A DNA stretch of 8,546 bases from Competibacteraceae bacterium UBA2788 (GCA_002352185.1 DEHY01000153.1:22493-31038), one strand, 5' to 3'; positions 1 to 7,163 are shown, counted from the stretch's first letter. The notes: generated by a model from the sequence alone, not told the origin. Made by a program: numbers and translations.

Positions 1-3000
1 ATGAGCAGCGAAAGCGATTTGATACCCTATCACGCGGTGCAAATCCTGGGAAAGGGTTCCATCCTGGTGCTGGCGCCGCACCCGGACGATGAGGCATTGG
101 GTTGCGCCGGCGCCATCATGCGCCATGTCGCCGCCGGGGATCGGGTTGCGGTCGTCATCCTGACCGATGGCGGCGGTTTCCATGCCGACGGCCCGGAACG
201 GGAAGCCTATATTGCCCAGCGCCGCCGGGAAAGCCGGGCGGCAGCGGCCATTATCGGGTATGGAGAACCCCGGTTCTGGGAATACCGCGACCGGGCACTG
301 GTCTATGACGAGTCTTTGGTGCGCCGGATCTGCGCAACGGCGATGGCGGCGGATGCGCGCTGGCTGTATGCCCCATCGCCGTATGAGTTGCATCCCGATC
401 ATCGGAATCTGGCGTTGGCGGCGTTGGAGGCGATCCGGCGTTTGGGCGGCGGGCGGGCGCTGGCGTTTTATGAAATCGGCGCGCCATTGCCGCCCAACCG
501 GCTGCTGGATATTTCCGACCTGCTGGAACGCAAGCGCCAGGCTATTGCCTGCTTTACCAGCCAGTTGTCAGCCCAGGCCTATGATCGCCATATCGAGGCG
601 CTGAATCGCTACCGCACCTATACGCTGGCGCACGAGGTCGGGGCCGCCGAAGCGTATTGGGTGATTGAGGGCAGCGAAGCCACCCGAAAATTTCAGGCGC
701 TTTATGCAACGGCCACCGATTGGTGGCGGGTCGCCAATATCCCGGAAGCCCTGCCAGCGGGTCCTCTGGTGTCGGTGATCGTTCGTTCCAGCGGGCGGGC
801 GGAACTGGCTACAGCGCTGGCTTCGCTGGCGGCGCAGACGTATCAACGCATCGAAATCGTGCTGGTGGACGCGCTCGGCGCAGGCGAACTGAAACTGGAT
901 TCAGCGCCCTGCCGGTTTCCGCTGCGAACAGGGAAGGCCGATCATGCGCTGGGGCGGAGCGCCGCCGCCAACCTGGGGCTGGATCTGGCCCAGGGCGATT
1001 GTCTGATTTTTCTGGATGATGACGACTGGTTCGAGCCGGACCACATTGCAGGCTTGGTCGATCAGGTTGGTCTGGAATCGGCAACCATTGCCGCCTACGC
1101 GGGCGTCCGTTGCGTCCGGCGTTCGAGCGGCGACGACTGGGAAACGATCCAGGTCTATAACGATCCTTTCGATGATGCCCGGTTGCGCTGCGAGAACTTT
1201 ATTCCGATTCATGCGCTGCTGTTTCGGCGGGAGGCGTTGCAGGGCGCGTCGCCCTGTCGCTTCGATGAGCGATTCGATTTATACGAGGATTGGGATTTCT
1301 GGCTGCAACTGCGGGGGCGCGGCGAATTTCGGCATCGCGCCGTCGTTTCTGCCTGCTACCGGATTCACGAGGGGGGCGGCCTGGGCGTGGCGGCGGATGA
1401 ACAGCGCGCCGTGGCGGCGTTCCAGGCCATCGTAACCAAATGGCGGTCGCGCTGGACCGACTGGGAATTGATGGACGTGATCGCCCGGGCGCGGCATCTG
1501 CAACGATTACTGCAAGGAACCGAGGAGCAGCGCGCCGAGGCGGTGCGGAAAGTTGATGAATTAACCCTGGCGGTCCAGCGCTACGATGTGCAGTTGGAGG
1601 CGCAGCGCGCCGATTTGGAGACGCAACGCGCCACACTCGTGCGGCTTGATCGAGAGTGGCGGGATCGCCATGAGCGGGTCGTCACCTCGCGGTCGTGGCG
1701 GTTGACCGCCCCGTTGCGGGATGGGGCGCGCTGGCTGCGCGAGCAGCGCAACGGGCTGGCCGTCCGGCTGGCGCGATGGGCGTGGCGGGCGGGCGTGGCC
1801 GTTTATCGAGGACCGGGGGGCCAGCTATTACGCCGGTTGCCCTTCGGCTGGAAACAAGCCGTACGCCGGTTGCTGCGACGGGGCGTGATGACCAAACCCG
1901 ATGAACTGGAGTCGGCCCGGCGGGTGGAGGAACCGCTGCGGGTCAGCATCATCGTGCCGATCTACAACCATGCCGAGTATCTGGAACGCTGCCTGCGCAG
2001 CGCTCTGGAGCAAAGCTATCCAGAAGTTGAAGTGATCGCTGTAGACGACGCTTCATCCGATCCCCGCGTCCAGCAGATTCTGGATCGGCTGGCGGGTCAT
2101 CCCCGCTTGAGGACATTCGCCAACCCCGTCAACCAGGGTATTTCCCGCACCCAGAACCGGGCCTTGATCGAGTCGCATGGCGATATTATCGGTTTTCTGG
2201 ATTGCGACGACTTTCTGGCCCCGGATGCGGTCGCTGTCTGTCTGCGCTATTGGCGCGATGGGATCGTCTATGCGCACTCGGCCCGGATCAATGTGAACGA
2301 GCGCGACGAGGAAATCAGCCGCATCTCGTTCGAGCACCTGCCGCGTCAGGATTATTTCACCGAGAATCTGGAACGGATGTACGCCACCCACTTCAAGTTG
2401 ATGAGCCGGGAAGCATTCGTCCGGGTGGGGCTGTTCGATCCGCGCTTCGACGCGGCCCAGGATTATGATCTGCTGATGCGGATGGCCTTTCACTATCCCA
2501 GCTCGGCTTTTGTCCACATCCCGGAATTCGTGTACTACCACCGCTTTCACCAGCGTCAGGCCACGTCGATCCAGCAGGATCGCCAGCAGGAAGCGACCAC
2601 TACGGTCCAGAACGAAGCCCGGTTGCGGCAAGCGATCCGCGCAGGCCAGTTCGACCATTTCCTGTCCATCATCATGTTGTCGTTCGGCAAACAGCGGCAA
2701 ACCCTGGCGGCTCTGGAGAGCTTGCGGGCGACGGTGCGGGCGCCGCATGAAATTATTCTGTTTGACAACGGTTCCGAGCCTGAGACCGTGGCGTTTCTGC
2801 GCGAGCGCATTGAAGGGCAGTTTGCAACCGTGCGCGTGATCTACCACCCGACCAATCTTGGCCCATCCGCCGGACGACGCGAAGCGCTGAAACATGCCCG
2901 TGGCGACTGGTTTCTGGTCTTTGACAATGACGAGATCGCAGAACCGGGCTGGCTGGAGGAACTGCTGGTGCGGGCGTCAAGCGCGCCCGATATAGGCGCG

Positions 3001-3516
3001 GTCTGCTGCAAGGTGGTGTTTCCCAACCGGCGCTTGCAGTTCTCAGGCGGCTTTATCCGCCATCTCGACGCGGAGTTGATCGAACTGGGACTGTACGACC
3101 GGGAGCGGGATGTCGCCGACCTGGCCACGGTGGTTCTCCGTGAGTGCGACTGGTGCCCGATTGGCGCCACCCTGTTTACGGTCAATCCGGGTCCATTCCT
3201 GCACGAGGGCTATCCCAACGCTTTCGAGGACGCCGGCGTGTCCATGGCCCTGCGCCGCCAGGGCTTGCGGTTGTTGAACAGCCCGGCCTCCTGGGTCTGG
3301 CATCAACACTTTCTATTTCAGGAACAGGTGGATATGAAGGACCGCTACATTCGCAGCCGCTACGATCCGCAACAGATGCTGACCAGCATCGCCACCTTTT
3401 ACGCGGAGACCGGGCTGATCATTCAGGATGAGTATGTCTGGCGCGAGAACGGATTATTTGCGCTCAGCCGCGAAAATCTGAGGCAATTGCTTGCCCGGCG
3501 GCGAGCGGCTGCCTGA
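1..3516 (+). CDS. PIG-L/LmbE deacetylase fused to three family-2 glycosyltransferase domains
   Basis: Four enzyme domains are visible in 1171 residues. Residues 20-220 are a PIG-L/LmbE-type zinc-dependent N-deacetylase: the APHPDDE motif (25-31) supplies H27 and D30 as likely metal ligands and D29 as the likely catalytic acid, and HPDH (131-134) supplies the third ligand. Residues 256-480 are a first GT2 domain with the acidic stretch DDDD (339-342) and an ED.DFW motif (429-434). Residues 495-560 look coiled-coil, followed by SRSWRLTAP (563-571), a linker often seen in multidomain polysaccharide enzymes. A second GT2 domain (647-850) starts VSIIVPIYN and has DCDD (734-737) and QDYDLLMR (820-827). 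A third (887-1110) has FDNGS (921-925), DND (975-977) and FEDAG (1075-1079). No signal peptide or membrane span is seen, so it is probably cytoplasmic and acts on nucleotide-sugar or lipid-linked precursors of a surface glycan. The substrate cannot be read from the sequence. The start is the first base of the window; the N-terminus looks family-like, so it is probably real, but the upstream RBS is not visible. Confidence 0.9.
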   Translation: MSSESDLIPYHAVQILGKGSILVLAPHPDDEALGCAGAIMRHVAAGDRVAVVILTDGGGFHADGPEREAYIAQRRRESRAAAAIIGYGEPRFWEYRDRALVYDESLVRRICATAMAADARWLYAPSPYELHPDHRNLALAALEAIRRLGGGRALAFYEIGAPLPPNRLLDISDLLERKRQAIACFTSQLSAQAYDRHIEALNRYRTYTLAHEVGAAEAYWVIEGSEATRKFQALYATATDWWRVANIPEALPAGPLVSVIVRSSGRAELATALASLAAQTYQRIEIVLVDALGAGELKLDSAPCRFPLRTGKADHALGRSAAANLGLDLAQGDCLIFLDDDDWFEPDHIAGLVDQVGLESATIAAYAGVRCVRRSSGDDWETIQVYNDPFDDARLRCENFIPIHALLFRREALQGASPCRFDERFDLYEDWDFWLQLRGRGEFRHRAVVSACYRIHEGGGLGVAADEQRAVAAFQAIVTKWRSRWTDWELMDVIARARHLQRLLQGTEEQRAEAVRKVDELTLAVQRYDVQLEAQRADLETQRATLVRLDREWRDRHERVVTSRSWRLTAPLRDGARWLREQRNGLAVRLARWAWRAGVAVYRGPGGQLLRRLPFGWKQAVRRLLRRGVMTKPDELESARRVEEPLRVSIIVPIYNHAEYLERCLRSALEQSYPEVEVIAVDDASSDPRVQQILDRLAGHPRLRTFANPVNQGISRTQNRALIESHGDIIGFLDCDDFLAPDAVAVCLRYWRDGIVYAHSARINVNERDEEISRISFEHLPRQDYFTENLERMYATHFKLMSREAFVRVGLFDPRFDAAQDYDLLMRMAFHYPSSAFVHIPEFVYYHRFHQRQATSIQQDRQQEATTTVQNEARLRQAIRAGQFDHFLSIIMLSFGKQRQTLAALESLRATVRAPHEIILFDNGSEPETVAFLRERIEGQFATVRVIYHPTNLGPSAGRREALKHARGDWFLVFDNDEIAEPGWLEELLVRASSAPDIGAVCCKVVFPNRRLQFSGGFIRHLDAELIELGLYDRERDVADLATVVLRECDWCPIGATLFTVNPGPFLHEGYPNAFEDAGVSMALRRQGLRLLNSPASWVWHQHFLFQEQVDMKDRYIRSRYDPQQMLTSIATFYAETGLIIQDEYVWRENGLFALSRENLRQLLARRRAAA

Positions 3517-3587
3517 TTCGGATCAGCATCGCCAAGGTTGCAGTCGGACCCGCTTTGCCCGCCCGGCGCAGCTTCGGATCATGGCGC
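3517..3587. other. Short convergent intergenic spacer
   Basis: These 71 bases separate the stop codons of the glycosyltransferase gene (+) and the HIT gene (-). I see no strong hairpin followed by a T-run, so no intrinsic terminator can be claimed for either gene. The 9-base word TTCGGATCA occurs twice as a direct repeat (3517-3525 and 3573-3581); this could be chance. Confidence 0.5.
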
Positions 3588-4010
3588 TCAAGGGCTGAGG
3601 GCATCCCGAATCCGCGCCGCCAGCGCCTTCAATTCATCCCTGTCTGCGGGCGCGCGGCCATGAGCGCCGATGCGCTGTCCTTCCCGCATCGGCACGATGT
3701 GAACATGGTAGTGGGGCACGGTCTGCCCGGCGGCGGCGCCGTTGAACTGGTTGATGCGAAAACCGTCGGGCGCCAGCGCCTGTTGCACCGCGCGGGCGAT
3801 GCGCTGGGTGGTCACGGCGACCGCCAGCAGGTCGGATTCGGCGATGTCGAGCAGGCTGGATGCATGGGCTTTGGCAATGACCAGCGTATGCCCCGGACTG
3901 GCTGGTTGAATGTCCATGAAGGCCAGGGTGTGTTCGTCTTCGTAGACGTTGATCGCCGGAATTTCCCCCCGGACGATCTTGCAGAAAATGCAGTGGGCCG
4001 ATGCAGACAT
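3588..4010 (-). CDS. HIT-family (histidine triad) nucleotide-binding protein
   Basis: This 140-residue protein carries the histidine-triad signature HYHVHIVP (residues 100-107), in which H100, H102 and H104 form the triad. H102 is the expected nucleophile of the phosphoramidase/nucleotide hydrolase reaction. An N-terminal CIFC (C7, C10) resembles the zinc-binding pair of many bacterial HIT proteins, and YEDEHTLAFMDI (23-34) and GHTLVI (40-45) are family-typical. Length and full domain coverage match single-domain HIT proteins of the HinT/Hit group; a precise physiological substrate is not known for most of these. The ATG at 4010 is supported by GGGAG at 4024-4020, nine bases upstream. It lies 38 bases downstream of ktrA on the same strand, probably as the last gene of that operon, and ends convergently with the glycosyltransferase gene. 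It is soluble, with no signal peptide. The N-terminal A/G-rich tail after residue 110 is shorter in conserved motifs than the core. Confidence 0.93.
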   Translation of the reverse strand: MSASAHCIFCKIVRGEIPAINVYEDEHTLAFMDIQPASPGHTLVIAKAHASSLLDIAESDLLAVAVTTQRIARAVQQALAPDGFRINQFNGAAAGQTVPHYHVHIVPMREGQRIGAHGRAPADRDELKALAARIRDALSP

Positions 4011-4048
4011 GTGGAAAAGCTCCCAAAGGCAGGATGTGGTTACGCGGG

Positions 4049-4711
4049 TTATTTCAGTTTCTGGTGAATTTCAATCAGCTTCGCCTCCTCGCCCATCACC
4101 ACCAGCACATCGTTTTGCGCCAGCAGGTAGGTAGCATCGGGCACGAAAGGCGCGGTTTTTTCCGCCGCCGGCTTGATAGCCAGCAGGCGCGCATGGTAAC
4201 GGTTGAGCAATTCCAGTTCCTCGATCCTCCGCCCGACAAAACCGGGCGGCGCCCGCAGGGTAAGCGTGAAATAGCCATCGCCCAGCGCGACCGCATCCAG
4301 CAGTTTGGAGCGGGAATAATGAATCAGGTGAGCGGTCTTGATGGCGATCTCCCGCTCCGGCTGCATCACATCGCTGGCCCCGATCAGGGTCAGGATTTTA
4401 GCCTGATCCGCGTTGGCGGCTTTGACCAGCACCCGGGGAATGCCCAGCTCCCGCAGATAGTGCGTTAACAACACACTGGTCTCGAAGCGCTCGCCCACAT
4501 CCACCGCCACCACCTCCATGCTGCGGATGCCAAGATCCTTGAGCGCCTCGCGGTCGGCCACATCAGCAACAACCGCCTTGTTGACGTAGCGCATGATTTC
4601 CTGCACCCGGTTTTCGTTCCGATCCACCGCCATGACTTCATCGCCAAGTTCGTTCAGGGTGCAGGCCAGATGAAAGCCAAAATCCTCCAGACCCAAAACC
4701 GCAATGCGCAT
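4049..4711 (-). CDS. ktrA: KtrA/TrkA-type RCK regulatory subunit of K+ uptake
   Basis: This 220-residue cytoplasmic protein has the KtrA layout: an N-terminal RCK/Rossmann domain (about 1-120) and a C-terminal RCK_C domain (about 137-220). In this family an octameric ring binds ATP/ADP (or NAD(H)) and gates the KtrB pore. Visible marks are the beta1 start MRIAVLG, D30 at the end of beta2 (VMAVDRNENRV), and the conserved stretch around IGASDVMQPERE (110-121). The length fits the family. The glycine-rich loop is unusual: residues 7-12 read GLEDFG where KtrA proteins normally have GLGRFG, so the second glycine is Glu and the Arg that contacts the ATP gamma-phosphate in Bacillus subtilis KtrA is Asp. 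The codons (GGT CTG GAG GAT TTT GGC) are clear. The ATG at 4711 has a strong SD, GAGGAG at 4725-4720, eight bases upstream. It starts 23 bases after ktrB and is surely co-expressed with it. Confidence 0.93.
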   Translation of the reverse strand: MRIAVLGLEDFGFHLACTLNELGDEVMAVDRNENRVQEIMRYVNKAVVADVADREALKDLGIRSMEVVAVDVGERFETSVLLTHYLRELGIPRVLVKAANADQAKILTLIGASDVMQPEREIAIKTAHLIHYSRSKLLDAVALGDGYFTLTLRAPPGFVGRRIEELELLNRYHARLLAIKPAAEKTAPFVPDATYLLAQNDVLVVMGEEAKLIEIHQKLK

Positions 4712-4734
4712 GGTTCAATCTCCTCGTCGTCCCG

Positions 4735-6093
4735 TTAGCCAATCATGACCTGCTCTTCCGCATACGACACCGCTGGGCGCAGCGTCTGCCCGGCCAGGGC
4801 GAGGGCGATGGTCAGCGGCCCCAGCCGGCCAATGAACATCAGCGCCATGATTAAAATTTTGCCGCCATCGTTCAGTTGCGGGGTAATGCCGGTGGACAAC
4901 CCGGTGGTGCCCAGCGCCGACACCACCTCAAACAGCAGGCCCAGCGACCATTCGACCGTGCGTGGATGGAACTGGCCGCTGACCTGCACGGCGGACAGCA
5001 GGATGACTCCGATGATGACGAGAACGAACGCCAGCGCCACCACCGAGGTCGCCTTGGCGACGTTCGCATCCGGCACGCTGCGATTGAACAGCCGCACTCC
5101 GCGCTCGCCCCGGTAGCGCGCCCGCGCCAGAGCCAGCAATACCCCCAGGGTAGTGGCCTTGACGCCGCCCGCAGTGGAACCGGGACAACCGCCGATCAAC
5201 ATCAATACAATCGTGAAATACAGCGTCGCGGCGGTGGCCTGGCCGTAATCCACCGTGTTGAAACCGGCGGTGCGGGGCGTGACGGACGCAAACCAGCCGG
5301 TCAGCAGGATTTCCTTGAAACCCATATCAATCAGGATATTAGCGCGCTCCAGCATCAAAAAACCCGCCATGCCGGTCAGCAACAGCGCTGCGGTCATGGT
5401 TAATGCAACCTTGGTGTGCAAACTGAGCGACACCCGCTGGCGCCGCAGGCGATGCGACGCCCAGCGCGCCAGATCCGCCAGCACCGCGAAGCCAAGCCCG
5501 CCGAGAATGATCAGCAGCGAAATCGGCAGCACGATCCCGGCGTTGGCCCGATCCGCCATCAGATTGTCGGGACGCAAGCCGAAACCGGCGTTGCAAAAGG
5601 CGCTGACCGCGTGAAATACCGAAACCCAGATCGCCTGATTTAGGGGCAGGCGCTGGCTCTCGGTCAGAAACAGGATCAGCGCTCCCAGCGCTTCAATGAC
5701 CAGCGTCCACAACAACACCTGCCGCAACAGCAAACCCAGGCTGACGCGGTGACTCAGGGTGAAACTGCCCTGCACCGCGTCCTGGCTGGAAAACGACACC
5801 GCATGACCCATCAGCAGAATCAGCGTGGTGGACAGGGTAGTGATACCCAGGCCGCCGATTTGCACCAAGCCCAGCAGCACCGCTTGGCCGAAACCGTTGA
5901 ACGCGCTGCCGGGATCGACGACGGCCAGCCCGGTGACGCATACCGCGCTGGTGGCCATGAACAGCGCGTCAATCAGGGAAATCGGATAACCGGCGCTGGC
6001 GACAGGCAGGGCCAGCAGCACGCTGCCGATGAAGATGGCGGCGGCGAAGCCGAAAACCAGCAGACGGGCGGGATGCCGGAGCAGGCGATTCAT
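4735..6093 (-). CDS. ktrB: KtrB/TrkH-type K+ transporter membrane subunit
   Basis: This 452-residue integral membrane protein is the K+-translocating subunit of a Ktr-type uptake system. It shows the four pore-loop repeats of the Trk/Ktr/HKT superfamily, each with its filter glycine: VCVTGL (G55), CNAGF (G170), RTAGF (G277) and TTGLS (G398). The third repeat carries the flexible intramembrane gate loop GGCPGSTAGG (301-310), and the fourth has the conserved Arg at R423 (FIGRLGP), which in KtrB/TrkH sits beneath the filter. The length suits KtrB, which is shorter than the usual TrkH of about 480 residues. Adjacent ktrA downstream supports the Ktr assignment; KtrB dimers sit on a KtrA octamer. 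The ATG at 6093 lacks a clear Shine-Dalgarno sequence, and its first bases overlap the stop of a possible 12-codon upstream reading frame as ATGA, so translational coupling is possible. Family membership is certain; Ktr rather than Trk naming is slightly less so. Confidence 0.95.
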   Translation of the reverse strand: MNRLLRHPARLLVFGFAAAIFIGSVLLALPVASAGYPISLIDALFMATSAVCVTGLAVVDPGSAFNGFGQAVLLGLVQIGGLGITTLSTTLILLMGHAVSFSSQDAVQGSFTLSHRVSLGLLLRQVLLWTLVIEALGALILFLTESQRLPLNQAIWVSVFHAVSAFCNAGFGLRPDNLMADRANAGIVLPISLLIILGGLGFAVLADLARWASHRLRRQRVSLSLHTKVALTMTAALLLTGMAGFLMLERANILIDMGFKEILLTGWFASVTPRTAGFNTVDYGQATAATLYFTIVLMLIGGCPGSTAGGVKATTLGVLLALARARYRGERGVRLFNRSVPDANVAKATSVVALAFVLVIIGVILLSAVQVSGQFHPRTVEWSLGLLFEVVSALGTTGLSTGITPQLNDGGKILIMALMFIGRLGPLTIALALAGQTLRPAVSYAEEQVMIG

Positions 6094-6144
6094 GGAATCG
6101 GCGCCCGGCGGTTTTGGGGTGAAGCCATGCGGATAAAACTCTGG

Positions 6145-6864
6145 TTAATAGTCAACGGCCCGGATTTCCATACGCACTTCTTCCTTGCCGTTCTTCTCCT
6201 GTGCAATGCGCGCCAGCAGGTATTGCTTTCCGGGCGCCACCCAGAACGTGGTCATTCGGGTCTTGCCGGGGGTGTATTGGTTGATACGCACCGTGCGCAA
6301 GGGGCCGAGCGGAGTATCCAGCGTTTCTTCGCCCTGATTGCGGATCTGGTAGGTCTTGATCTCGGTTTTGTCCACCAGGCTATATTGGCTGGGCGTTTGG
6401 CCGCGCTTCAAATCCCCGATGACCACCAGTTGCAGGCTCAGGGGGTCCACGACGCCGGGTGCGAGCGGCAGCGTGGCCTGTTCCGAATTGTAGCGAGCCT
6501 GAACCTGCCCGGCTGACCAATCAAAACGCAGTTGCATGTGATTGGATTTGCTGCCGGTGTCCAGCCGCCGCTCGTACTGGAGCGGGCGGATCGCGCCATT
6601 GCGGATTTGGCCGCTGACCTGCTCGTGGATGCGTCCCGACGCCAGCAGGGCGACCAGTCCATTAGGGCGGACATCGGAACTCATCTGGTAGGCGCCCGGC
6701 CCGGTGGCGATCAAAGTGATGACCGCTTCGCCGATGGAGAACCCGGAGGCATACACCTCGTAACGGGCCTGAAAGGGTGCGACGGGCAAGCCGTCGGCAG
6801 CCATCGCCCACGGAGTGAGGAGCAATGAACTAGCTAGGGTGAAGGCGCGGATCAGCGGTTTCAT
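6145..6864 (-). CDS. DUF3108-family exported protein
   Basis: From the ATG at 6864 this is a 239-residue protein with a signal peptide: K2 and R6, a hydrophobic core (about 7-19) and a likely signal peptidase I site after AMA (residues 20-22). The mature part is predicted to be periplasmic and beta-rich. The pattern FQARYEVYASGFSIGEA near the N-terminus, VVDPLSLQL (138-146), the central YQIRNQGEETLDTPLGPLRT region and the C-terminal TTFWVAPGKQYLLARI match the DUF3108 family, whose biochemical function is not established. A longer reading to an ATG at 7029 is open, but it would bury the signal peptide, read through the intergenic repeat region and lack an RBS. The ATG at 6876 is an alternative four codons upstream but has GAGG directly abutting it, whereas 6864 has GAGGA 11 bases upstream. 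It lies 51 bases ahead of ktrB on the same strand and is probably the first gene of that operon. Confidence 0.85.
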   Translation of the reverse strand: MKPLIRAFTLASSLLLTPWAMAADGLPVAPFQARYEVYASGFSIGEAVITLIATGPGAYQMSSDVRPNGLVALLASGRIHEQVSGQIRNGAIRPLQYERRLDTGSKSNHMQLRFDWSAGQVQARYNSEQATLPLAPGVVDPLSLQLVVIGDLKRGQTPSQYSLVDKTEIKTYQIRNQGEETLDTPLGPLRTVRINQYTPGKTRMTTFWVAPGKQYLLARIAQEKNGKEEVRMEIRAVDY

Positions 6865-6931
6865 ACGGGGGTGCATCCTCGTCGGCGCACGGGCCGGCCA
6901 GCGATTCAGGGATGACAGCGACGCCTGCATA

Positions 6932-6943
6932 ATAGAGCATTCC
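6932..6943. repeat. 12-base direct repeat, copy 1
   Basis: The word ATAGAGCATTCC is repeated exactly at 7045-7056, with 101 bases between the copies. On the minus strand each copy reads GGAATGCTCTAT, so copy 1 runs into the -10-like TATTAT of a possible leftward promoter. It may be a paired binding site, or a duplication flanking inserted DNA. Confidence 0.6.
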
Positions 6944-6970
6944 CAAGTGAGTTGTGGCGGTGTCTGGCTG

Positions 6971-6996
6971 CCAAATCCCCCCAACCCCCCTTTGCC
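6971..6996. repeat. C-rich intergenic repeat-like motif
   Basis: Two runs of six C separated by AA are framed by CAAA (6972-6975) and TTTG (6991-6994), an imperfect palindromic frame. This wording resembles dispersed C/G-rich intergenic repeats found in several environmental bacteria; that resemblance is from memory and cannot be tested here because only one copy is in the window. The G-rich complement, two G6 runs with a TT spacer, might favour G-quadruplex formation, most likely between molecules. Confidence 0.4.
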
Positions 6997-7044
6997 GGGT
7001 GTGAGCGCAGCCGGCGACGTTTCCACCACTCAATCAGGAGCGCT

Positions 7045-7056
7045 ATAGAGCATTCC
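7045..7056. repeat. 12-base direct repeat, copy 2
   Basis: This is the exact second copy of the word at 6932-6943. It lies 114 bases ahead of the creD start. The bases next to the two copies differ on both sides, apart from one shared T-like context, so the repeat is limited to about 12 bases. Confidence 0.6.
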
Positions 7057-7104
7057 AGAGACAGTGGATGAGCGAGTGCAAGCCATCCGTTTTGAGAACG
7101 AGTT

Positions 7105-7110
7105 TACAAT
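7105..7110 (+). promoter_or_regulatory. Possible -10 element for creD
   Basis: TACAAT matches five of six bases of the sigma-70 -10 consensus and lies 60 bases ahead of the creD start. The hexamers 16-18 bases upstream are not -35-like, so this is only a candidate; activator-dependent use would be one way to explain the missing -35 box. Confidence 0.2.
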
Positions 7111-7158
7111 AGCCAATCCTGAGCCGGACCGGCTAAGCTCGCGCCATAGATTCGCCAT

Positions 7159-7163
7159 AAGGA
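7159..7163 (+). promoter_or_regulatory. Ribosome binding site deciding the GTG start of creD
   Basis: AAGGA stands seven bases ahead of GTG at 7171. This spacing, together with the membrane-anchor sequence that follows immediately, fixes the GTG as the start. The first in-frame ATG (7408) would remove the N-terminal membrane anchor. Confidence 0.75.

Noticed and set aside
2053..2895. 280-codon open frame on the minus strand inside the glycosyltransferase gene
   Set aside because: It lies fully opposite a strongly supported glycosyltransferase domain, its translation resembles no family I know, and long antisense frames are expected in GC-rich coding DNA.
3517..3587. Bidirectional terminator between the convergent genes
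   Set aside because: No stable GC stem followed by a T-run is visible on either strand.
3555..4067. 170-codon plus-strand frame opposite the HIT gene
   Set aside because: The minus strand has the complete histidine-triad protein with an RBS; this frame has no such support.
5749..6516. 255-codon plus-strand frame opposite ktrB and the DUF3108 gene
   Set aside because: It overlaps two well-supported genes and its composition (many Gln, Gly, Arg, His) is that of an antisense shadow.
6865..7029. N-terminal extension of the DUF3108 protein to the ATG at 7029
   Set aside because: It would place 55 residues ahead of a clear signal peptide, translate the C-rich repeat region, and lacks a ribosome binding site.
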